A DNA stretch of 12,658 bases from CADCWF01 sp903864575 (GTDB taxonomy: Bacteria > Chloroflexota > Chloroflexia > Thermomicrobiales > UBA6265). The notes below the pieces were generated by a model. That model saw only the letters and a list, made by a program, of their open reading frames with translations, was not told the origin of the DNA and did no database searches. A program made the position numbers and the translations under genes. Where the stretch lies: assembly GCA_040376155.1 (NCBI GenBank), contig JBEIRG010000085.1, positions 1 through 12,658 of the forward strand, given 5' to 3'. Shown in pieces: positions 1 through 4,822 of this stretch; position 1 is the first letter of the stretch; every line of letters begins with the position of its first letter.

Positions 1-451
1 GATTGGCCATCGCATGGTGTCCCGGGGGGCGAACGAGCGCATAGGCTGAACGGACCGCGCCGGACATCACCGCATCCACCGCCGCGATGGTTCCCCCGGC
101 GGCAAGGCGAGCGATCCTGTCGCCGCCGGGACCCATCGGCGCGCCGATGCCGGTCTCTCCGCCCGCGCCCGCCGAGAGGGTCGCTACCCGCTTCAGGTGG
201 CGCGGAGTGTGGTAGACCCGCAACTGGTCGTCGGTCGCCAGCACCGGGTCGATCCGCACCATGTGATCGGTCACCCCATACAGGTCCATGAGGTGCTTCG
301 GGCGCCCGACCAGCCCCGGGCCGGATACATGCGGCACAGGATCTGAAAACGGGAACGGGGTTACATAGTCGATGAGCCAGAGGCCTGTATTGTGCGCCAG
401 ATAGCGATCGTCGAAGACCAGTCCGACCGACGGCACGCCGGAATCCGTCAC
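1..451 (-). CDS. HDAC-family deacetylase (acetoin utilisation / acetylpolyamine amidohydrolase type), N-terminal part
   Basis: This minus-strand frame starts at a GTG (449-451) and stays open to the left edge, giving the first 150 residues. AGAGGAG lies 6 bases upstream of the GTG and supports this start. The N-terminus has the FDDRYLAHNTG pattern typical of class II HDAC-like bacterial proteins. Residues 139-147 read LVRPPGHHA, the family signature in which the His-His pair (145-146) takes part in zinc-dependent deacetylation. The zinc-binding Asp/His residues should lie beyond the edge and cannot be checked. The family removes acetyl groups from lysines, polyamines or other acylated amines; the substrate cannot be told from this fragment. 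A full protein would be about 340-380 residues. The gene lies downstream of the secreted C39-type gene on the same strand, with a possible terminator between them, so it may have its own promoter. The family call is firm; the substrate is unknown. Confidence 0.88.
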   Translation of the reverse strand, partial: MTDSGVPSVGLVFDDRYLAHNTGLWLIDYVTPFPFSDPVPHVSGPGLVGRPKHLMDLYGVTDHMVRIDPVLATDDQLRVYHTPRHLKRVATLSAGAGGETGIGAPMGPGGDRIARLAAGGTIAAVDAVMSGAVRSAYALVRPPGHHAMAN

Positions 452-517
452 GATATTCTCCTCTGCCGGAAGACGTTCTCTCCAGCGCATCGTGCCAGAG
501 GCGGGACCGAATGAAAA

Positions 518-546
518 TCCCCCGGACCTGCCAGCACGGCGGGGGG
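518..546 (-). terminator. Possible rho-independent terminator after the C39-type gene
   Basis: Read on the minus strand, a stem of six G:C pairs (CCCCCG with CGGGGG, plus one G-T wobble) closes a loop of about 15 bases. It is followed by TTTT (the AAAA at 514-517 on the plus strand). It starts 28 bases after the stop of the 575-1585 gene and ends before the HDAC start. The loop is long and the T-run short, so this is a weak prediction. Confidence 0.4.
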
Positions 547-574
547 ACGGGGATGACTGCTCGACCCAGGGGGG

Positions 575-1585
575 TCAGTTCGGACCGATGGCGAGCGACA
601 TGCCATCGAAGACATTCCACATCCAGATGAAATCGCCCCACCCGTAGAAGCGCTTGGCGCCGATCGCGGGGTCGGATGCATAGACCCCGTCAGCATCGTA
701 GCCATAGATCACGAGCGTGTGCTGCCCTGCCGCAATCCAGTAGGACGAACCGTCAGCACCGGTCTCGTAGTACCCGGTATCGCCTTTCAGGCCGATCCAG
801 ACGAGCACCGGCGTGCCGTTATCGATGTAGCGGGTGAGTTGACTGGTGTCCCCGTTGGCGTAGAAGACATCGGCCCAGTATCCAAACTCGGGCATCACGG
901 CAGCGAGCGGTTCGGCGTAGATGCCGTAATCGTCGGTTCCGCCCCATTCGCCGTAGATGTTGCCCCGGAAGCCGACGTGCGGATTGGAGGACTGCCCGAA
1001 GTACGGGTCGAAATCCCACTCGGTCACCTGTGTGCCGTAGGCGGCCATCGCGATGGCAAGCGAGGCGTACTCGCAACTGAGCCCCCGCTGTTGCCACAGG
1101 GCCGGCACCCAGACAGAGTTCACCGGTTCCAGATTGGCCGTACCGCCCCCGCCACCAGAGACGTTCACGCCGCCGAGTTCGAAGACCTCCGGGTTGTCGT
1201 CGCAGCCGCCGCCATCGGTGATCGCGAGCGGCACGCTGCCGATGTACGCGCCGTTCACATTGACGTCAAGCGATCCGGCACGGCCCGCGGGCGCGTCTCC
1301 CAGATCGAAGCCGAGAAACGCGATGCCGTTGTCGTCCGTGAAGCCTCGGTTGACGGAGTAGACATCGCTGTCCACATGGAACGCAAGCGCGATCTCCGCC
1401 CCGGCCACCGGCCCACCTTCGTGAACCTCGACACTCGTGGCCACGTAACACCCGGGCCCCGGCGTCTCGCTGCCGACTTCGACCCAGATCTGGCTCCCCG
1501 CCGCGAACGCCTCAGGCGAACCCGCTGCGAGCAGCGCGGGCATCGCGATTAGCGCGGCCGCCAGCGCAACACCCAACCGACGCAC
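575..1585 (-). CDS. Secreted C39-type (papain-like) cysteine peptidase-like protein with an Ig-like domain
   Basis: The product is 336 residues from a GTG start (1583-1585) preceded by GAGGAGGG at 7-base spacing. The frame is open further upstream to 1915, but that part is Arg/Pro-rich and has no comparable ribosome site. Residues 1-28 form a signal peptide (MRRLGVALAA..., hydrophobic core, AFA before the likely cut), so the protein is exported. Residues about 30-125 look like an Ig-like or adhesin-like beta domain, and a Gly-rich linker follows (about 143-150). The rest fits the Peptidase_C39_2 class: Gln165/166 with Cys171 in WQQRGLSCEYASL, then His289 in AGQHTLVIYGYD, then Asp305 in YASDP. 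These would be the oxyanion Gln and the Cys-His-Asp triad. Bacteriocin-exporter C39 domains share this fold, but there is no ABC transporter here. The substrate is unknown, and activity has to be inferred from the conserved residues. Confidence 0.8.
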   Translation of the reverse strand: MRRLGVALAAALIAMPALLAAGSPEAFAAGSQIWVEVGSETPGPGCYVATSVEVHEGGPVAGAEIALAFHVDSDVYSVNRGFTDDNGIAFLGFDLGDAPAGRAGSLDVNVNGAYIGSVPLAITDGGGCDDNPEVFELGGVNVSGGGGGTANLEPVNSVWVPALWQQRGLSCEYASLAIAMAAYGTQVTEWDFDPYFGQSSNPHVGFRGNIYGEWGGTDDYGIYAEPLAAVMPEFGYWADVFYANGDTSQLTRYIDNGTPVLVWIGLKGDTGYYETGADGSSYWIAAGQHTLVIYGYDADGVYASDPAIGAKRFYGWGDFIWMWNVFDGMSLAIGPN

Positions 1586-1915
1586 CCCGGAACCCTCCTC
1601 GTGATCGTTCCCAGCCCCGGAACGCCGGATCGGGCCGAGCGGTTTCGCCCGCACCCTCGGCGCTCGACGGGGCCGGCGCTGCAAACCGCGCCCGCCCGGC
1701 ATCGCCCCCGCTGCCGTCATCCTCGCAAACCTACCACACGGCATCCGCCGCGGCGCCAGATGCCGACGGTATGAAGTGTGCGTCTGACAACGTTCGGGAC
1801 CACTGGCACGATCCCTGCGGCAGAGATGCCGAACCACACCCGCCGGTCGGCGTTGGCCGTTTCCGCGAGGAGTTCCCCGCCAACCGGCGCGCAGGCTGCC
1901 TGAAAGGGAGTGCAC
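1586..1915. other. Divergent intergenic region, no gene seen
   Basis: These 330 bases separate the start codons of the minus-strand C39-type gene and the plus-strand Lrp/AsnC gene. Open frames here are extensions of the flanking genes with Arg/Pro-rich translations and no ribosome sites. The part from 1739 to 1832 carries repeated GATGCCG motifs and a sigma-54-like sequence, described separately. I see no convincing sigma-A promoter for either gene. Confidence 0.6.
1739..1832. repeat. Inverted and direct GATGCCG repeats, possible operator cluster
   Basis: CGGCATC at 1739-1745 is a perfect inverted copy of GATGCCG at 1759-1765. Between them, 1746-1755 is itself a palindrome (CGCCGCGGCG). The nine-base word AGATGCCGA at 1758-1766 occurs again at 1824-1832, 66 bases away. 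The cluster sits 85-180 bases upstream of the Lrp/AsnC start, where such regulators often bind multiple sites to control themselves. The role is inferred, and short GC-rich words recur by chance in this genome. Confidence 0.35.
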
Positions 1916-2479
1916 ATGGCCCGACTGGTCACTGATACCGACCGCGCAATCATCCGGCTGCTGCAGCAGGATGCGCGCATGTCCTACGCGGAAATCAGCC
2001 GGGCGACCGGCATTCCCGAGTCAACGGTGCGCAGGCGAATGGACCGCCTGCAGCAACGCGGGGTGATCGAATTCGCGATGCTGGCCGACCCCTCGAGACT
2101 CGGCTACGAGGTGCGGGCCATGATCGGCCTGCGGGTCGACCTCGAACGGCTCGACCAGATTGCCGACATCCTTCGCGCAATGGACGAGGTGACGTTCGCT
2201 GCGTTCCTCACCGGCAATTTCGACATCACCGTGCAACTGGTGGTCCGCTCGCAGGATGCGCTGGTCGAGTTCCTGACACGGCGCCTCGCGGTCATCCCGG
2301 GGATGCGTTCCTTCGAAACGTTTCTCATGCCGTACGTCATCAAACCGGCCACCGCGTGGGTTCTTCCGGAAGCCGATATCGCCATGAACGGCGACTTCGG
2401 CGAGGAGGATTCCGAACCGGGCGAGACGATCCGGCCCCACCCCCCGCAACGAACCGGCAGTCAGCGCGCTGCCCGTTGA
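1916..2479 (+). CDS. Lrp/AsnC-family transcriptional regulator
   Basis: The product is 187 residues. The ATG at 1916 is preferred over the in-frame GTG at 1910, because AAGGGAG (1904-1910) overlaps that GTG and lies 5 bases before the ATG. Residues about 7-50 form the winged helix-turn-helix (LVTDTDRAIIRLLQQDARMS, then IPESTVRRRMDRLQQRGVI). Residues about 66-140 form the RAM/effector domain, including the TGNFDITVQLVV strand typical of the family. Such proteins assemble as dimers or octamers, bind amino acids or other small ligands, and control metabolic genes and often their own. The last 35-40 residues (PEADIAMNGDFGEEDSEPGE, then Pro/Arg-rich) extend past the usual end of about 150 residues and look disordered. 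Targets are unknown. It is divergent from the C39-type gene and convergent with the sulfite-oxidase-like gene, whose stop is one base away. Confidence 0.92.
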   Translation: MARLVTDTDRAIIRLLQQDARMSYAEISRATGIPESTVRRRMDRLQQRGVIEFAMLADPSRLGYEVRAMIGLRVDLERLDQIADILRAMDEVTFAAFLTGNFDITVQLVVRSQDALVEFLTRRLAVIPGMRSFETFLMPYVIKPATAWVLPEADIAMNGDFGEEDSEPGETIRPHPPQRTGSQRAAR

Positions 2480-2480
2480 C

Positions 2481-3107
2481 CTACTCCTCGCGCGCGTCGT
2501 CCTCGGCGAACCGCTGCTCTTTCCATGGGTCAGCCTGATTGCTGTACCCGAAGGACTCCCAGAACCCCGGCCGGTCATCGGCAGTGACCTCGATCGCCCG
2601 AAGCCACTTGACGCTCTTCCACGCGTAAAGTGCGGGCAGCACCGACCGCACCGGGAACCCGTGCTTCATCTCGAGAGGTTCGCCGTTCGCACCGGTGGCG
2701 AGGATCGCGCTTTCGTCCCGGAGCGCCGCCAGTGGCACGTTCGCCGTGTAGCCAGCCTCGCCGTGCATGACCGCAAACCGCGCGCCAGGAAGCGGGCCGG
2801 CGAGGTCCAGCACCGTCCGCGCCAGCACGCCGCTCCAGCGAGTGTCCAGCACCGACCAGCGGGTTACGCAATGGAGATCACCCGCCTGCTCGATTCGGGG
2901 CAACGTCTGGAACGCGCTCCAGTCGAGGCGAAGTTCCTGCGCGACCAGCCCAAACACCCGGAAATCCCAGGTTGCAGGATCGAACTCTGGCGCTTCGCCC
3001 TGGTGCAGCACCGGCCAGCGCTTCGCCGCATGCTGCCCCGGCGGGAGCGGCTTTCCGATGGGTTCGCTGGCGGCGGGTTTGCGGACTGGGCCCTTGCGGA
3101 CATGCAT
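2481..3107 (-). CDS. Sulfite-oxidase-like molybdopterin oxidoreductase, soluble single-domain form
   Basis: The product is 208 residues from the ATG at 3105-3107, with AGGAAG about 9 bases upstream. An in-frame ATG at 3152 would add 15 residues, but a GGAG abuts it with no spacing, and LPPGQ lies near residue 20 in family members as I recall them, which fits the shorter form. The protein matches the oxidoreductase molybdopterin-binding fold of SuoX/YedY relatives. It has LPPGQ (21-25), a WDFRVFGLV strand, DLHCVTRWS with Cys80 as the likely molybdenum ligand, then KHGFPVRSVLP and YAWKSVKWLRAIEV, and ends in a GFWESFGYSN...DPWKEQRF block. There is no Tat or Sec signal and no dimerisation domain, so it is probably cytoplasmic. 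The reaction is unknown; members of this short family should not be called sulfite oxidases without assay. No molybdenum cofactor or partner gene is nearby. Confidence 0.88.
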   Translation of the reverse strand: MHVRKGPVRKPAASEPIGKPLPPGQHAAKRWPVLHQGEAPEFDPATWDFRVFGLVAQELRLDWSAFQTLPRIEQAGDLHCVTRWSVLDTRWSGVLARTVLDLAGPLPGARFAVMHGEAGYTANVPLAALRDESAILATGANGEPLEMKHGFPVRSVLPALYAWKSVKWLRAIEVTADDRPGFWESFGYSNQADPWKEQRFAEDDAREE

Positions 3108-3181
3108 GACTCGGCGCTTCCTGGACTCGCGGGCGGCGGCTTGCCCGATCATCTCCGGGAACCCGCCCTACTGCAGTTGGA

Positions 3182-3187
3182 AGTATA
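3182..3187 (-). promoter_or_regulatory. Possible -10 element for the sulfite-oxidase-like gene
   Basis: TATACT reads on the minus strand and is the same hexamer used at the dnaJ promoter. It lies 30-80 bases before the two candidate starts. I find no good -35 at 16-18 base spacing, so this is weak. Confidence 0.3.
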
Positions 3188-3260
3188 GGTCGCCCGGCGA
3201 GCGGGAGCGCCACCGCTCCGATCCGCTGCCGGGTCTGGAACCACCAGGAGGACGACGTCG

Positions 3261-3287
3261 TTAGCACTCTCGTAGCGTGAGTGCCAA
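3261..3287 (+). promoter_or_regulatory. CIRCE operator (HrcA-binding site)
   Basis: TTAGCACTC (3261-3269) and GAGTGCCAA (3279-3287) are separated by 9 bases, exactly the CIRCE layout. Only one base differs from the consensus right half GAGTGCTAA. HrcA binds this element and represses chaperone genes when it is not titrated by GroEL. It ends 6 bases before the -35 of the dnaJ promoter. hrcA itself is not in the window. Confidence 0.95.
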
Positions 3288-3293
3288 CAACGG

Positions 3294-3321
3294 TTGACGA
3301 CCCTCGCGCAGTCTCTATACT
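3294..3321 (+). promoter_or_regulatory. Sigma-A-type promoter of dnaJ
   Basis: TTGACG (3294-3299) and TATACT (3316-3321) are spaced by 16 bases, close to the TTGACA/TATAAT consensus. Transcription would start near 3328, giving a leader of about 80 bases before the dnaJ ATG. The adjoining CIRCE supports the assignment. Confidence 0.85.
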
Positions 3322-3361
3322 TTCCGGGTAGTGATGTCCATCGGGGCTGTACTGCCCGTTC

Positions 3362-3378
3362 CCGGGACGCGATCCCGG
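3362..3378 (+). other. Hairpin in the dnaJ 5' leader
   Basis: CCGGGA (3362-3367) and TCCCGG (3373-3378) can pair around a 5-base loop inside the predicted dnaJ leader, 29 bases before the start codon. A role in RNA stability or temperature-dependent translation is possible but unsupported beyond the pairing. Confidence 0.4.
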
Positions 3379-3407
3379 CCGGGGTTCGAGCGATGCCGCA
3401 GGATACG

Positions 3408-4595
3408 ATGACCGAGAAGCGCGACTACTACGATGTCCTGGGAGTCTCCCGTGGTGCGACCGCGGAGGAGATTCGTCGCTCCTATCGCCAACTCGCCCGC
3501 AAGTACCATCCCGATCTCAATCCGGGCGATGACCATGCCGAGGAACGGTTCAAGGAACTCAATGAAGCCTATGAGGTCCTGAGCGACGACAACCGCCGAG
3601 CCTCCTACGACCGATTCGGTCACGCCTCATCCGGTTTCGGCGGCGGCGGCGATCCGTTTGGGTTCGGCGGACAGGGCTCGCCGTTCTCCGATCTTTTCGA
3701 GAGTTTCTTCGGCGGCGCGGCAGGCGGTGGAACCGCTGGACGACGCCAGCGCGGCCCCGCTCGCGGCGCGGACCTGCAGGCAGTCGTGGACATCTCGTTC
3801 GAGGAGGCCGTCTTCGGCGCCGAGAAGGATGTCGAACTCACCCGGCCTGAAACCTGCGAGTCCTGCAACGGCACCCGCATGCGGGACGCCATGCCTCCCA
3901 CACGCTGCTCCTCTTGCGGCGGCTCCGGCGAGGTTCGACGCGTCCAGCAGACGATTCTCGGCCAGTTCATGACCAGCACCCCGTGCTCCGCCTGTGGTGG
4001 CGAAGGTGTGCAGATCACCGATCCTTGCCCGAACTGCCGAGGCAGGGGGCGGGTGACGCGCGCACGCACGATCAGCGTCACGATTCCCGCTGGCATCGAC
4101 GAGAACGCCACGCTGCGCCTCAGTGGACAGGGCGAGGCAAGCGCCCACGGTGGCCAGACCGGAAACCTGTATGTCAAGGTCCGGGTCAAGCAGCACCCGA
4201 TCTTCAACCGGCAGGGCAAGACGATCCATTCCGAAATCGCTGTCAACATGGCTCAGGCCGCCCTGGGCGACGAGTTGGAGATCGACACGATCGACGGCTC
4301 GGTTTCGTTCAAGCTGCCTTCGGGAACGCAGTCCGGCCAACAATTCCGCCTTCGCGGCAAGGGCGTGCCGGATATGCGCGGCGGCGACCGCGGTGACCAG
4401 ATCGTCACCGTTCAGGTGCACACCCCTCGCGATCTGACCGCGGAACAGCGTGCTCTCCTCGAGCAACTTGCGGCGTCGTTCGGCAATGGGGTCATTACGC
4501 CGGCGGGCCGCGGCTTCTTCGACCGGATCAAGGATGTCCTCGGCCGGGTGTTCGATCCCGGTCGCCCCATCCCGCTCCCGATCACCTCATCCTGA
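3408..4595 (+). CDS. dnaJ: Chaperone protein DnaJ (Hsp40, type I)
   Basis: DnaJ is the co-chaperone that delivers unfolded proteins to DnaK and stimulates its ATPase. The product is 395 residues. The ATG at 3408 has AGGA 4 bases upstream and gives the usual N-terminus MTEKRDYYDVLGV; an in-frame ATG at 3393 adds five residues. The J domain (about 5-70) carries HPD at 34-36. A Gly/Phe-rich linker follows (about 71-120). Four zinc motifs bind two zinc ions: C150/C153, C167/C170, C193/C196 and C207/C210. The first reads CESCNGTR and lacks the last Gly of CxxCxGxG. The C-terminal substrate-binding beta domains run from about 218 to 345, and the tail is hydrophobic (GFFDRIKDVLGRVFDPG). The gene stands alone behind a CIRCE and promoter, without dnaK or grpE beside it in this window. 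Confidence 0.97.
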   Translation: MTEKRDYYDVLGVSRGATAEEIRRSYRQLARKYHPDLNPGDDHAEERFKELNEAYEVLSDDNRRASYDRFGHASSGFGGGGDPFGFGGQGSPFSDLFESFFGGAAGGGTAGRRQRGPARGADLQAVVDISFEEAVFGAEKDVELTRPETCESCNGTRMRDAMPPTRCSSCGGSGEVRRVQQTILGQFMTSTPCSACGGEGVQITDPCPNCRGRGRVTRARTISVTIPAGIDENATLRLSGQGEASAHGGQTGNLYVKVRVKQHPIFNRQGKTIHSEIAVNMAQAALGDELEIDTIDGSVSFKLPSGTQSGQQFRLRGKGVPDMRGGDRGDQIVTVQVHTPRDLTAEQRALLEQLAASFGNGVITPAGRGFFDRIKDVLGRVFDPGRPIPLPITSS

Positions 4596-4597
4596 TC

Positions 4598-4614
4598 GTC
4601 CCGGAAACCGGGAC
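4598..4614 (+). terminator. GC-rich hairpin just after dnaJ
   Basis: GTCCCGG and CCGGGAC pair perfectly around an AAA loop, starting 3 bases after the dnaJ stop. No T-run follows, so it may stabilise the mRNA end or act as a weak or rho-assisted stop rather than a classic terminator. It overlaps the -35 region of the candidate tRNA promoter. Confidence 0.4.
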
Positions 4615-4625
4615 CGGAAGGGCGA

Positions 4626-4643
4626 GGCTGGTATACTCCAGCC
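4626..4643 (+). promoter_or_regulatory. Candidate tRNA-Gln promoter: TATACT inside an inverted repeat
   Basis: GGCTGG (4626-4631) and CCAGCC (4638-4643) form a perfect 6-bp inverted repeat whose 6-base centre is TATACT, the -10 hexamer also seen at dnaJ. A weak -35 (GGGACC, 4610-4615) is 16 bases upstream. Transcription would start near 4645, about 48 bases before the tRNA. The repeat could be an operator or a hairpin in dnaJ read-through RNA. Confidence 0.5.
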
Positions 4644-4650
4644 ATCGGCG

Positions 4651-4678
4651 CAGCCGCGAATCCCCGTGTCGCGGGCTG
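4651..4678 (+). other. Hairpin in the tRNA-Gln leader
   Basis: CAGCCGCGA (4651-4659) pairs with TCGCGGGCTG (4669-4678) as a 9-bp stem with one bulged G and a 9-base loop. It lies in the predicted 5' leader of the tRNA precursor, ending 14 bases before the mature tRNA. Confidence 0.4.
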
Positions 4679-4692
4679 AAACGGCTGGCTGT

Positions 4693-4763
4693 TGGCGGAT
4701 GGTGAAATGGTATCACAAGGGTCTTTGGAACCTTTATTCCAGGTTCGAATCCTGGTCCGCCAG
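4693..4763 (+). tRNA. tRNA-Gln (anticodon UUG)
   Basis: A complete 71-base cloverleaf can be folded by hand. The acceptor is TGGCGGA (4693-4699) with TCCGCCA (4756-4762). The D arm is GTGA/TCAC with loop AATGGTA. The anticodon stem is AGGGT/ACCTT with one G-T pair and loop CTTTGGA, so the anticodon TTG (4725-4727) reads CAA. The variable loop is TATT, and the T arm is CCAGG/CCTGG with loop TTCGAAT. The weak T1-A72 pair and discriminator G73 (4763) are glutamine identity features. The CCA end is not encoded (CCC follows), so it must be added enzymatically. The gene lies 59 bases before the glmU start, in the same direction. Confidence 0.97.
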
Positions 4764-4822
4764 CCCCGTGCCGGGTATCCCCGTCCTACACGCAGAGACA
4801 TTCGTTGCGGCGGTGCGTTCCG

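Noticed and set aside
719..1552. Long plus-strand open frame opposite the C39-type gene
   Set aside because: It is Arg/Val-rich with no motif or ribosome site, and the opposite strand encodes a signal peptide and catalytic motifs. It is a GC-driven shadow frame.
1586..1915. 110-residue N-terminal extension of the C39-type protein
   Set aside because: The translation is Arg/Pro-rich. The signal peptide with a strong GAGGAGGG begins at 1585, and an extension would bury it.
3294..3407. 38-residue upstream extension of DnaJ
   Set aside because: It would start inside the -35 box of the promoter, so it cannot be transcribed from it. DnaJ normally begins at the KRDYYDVLG block.
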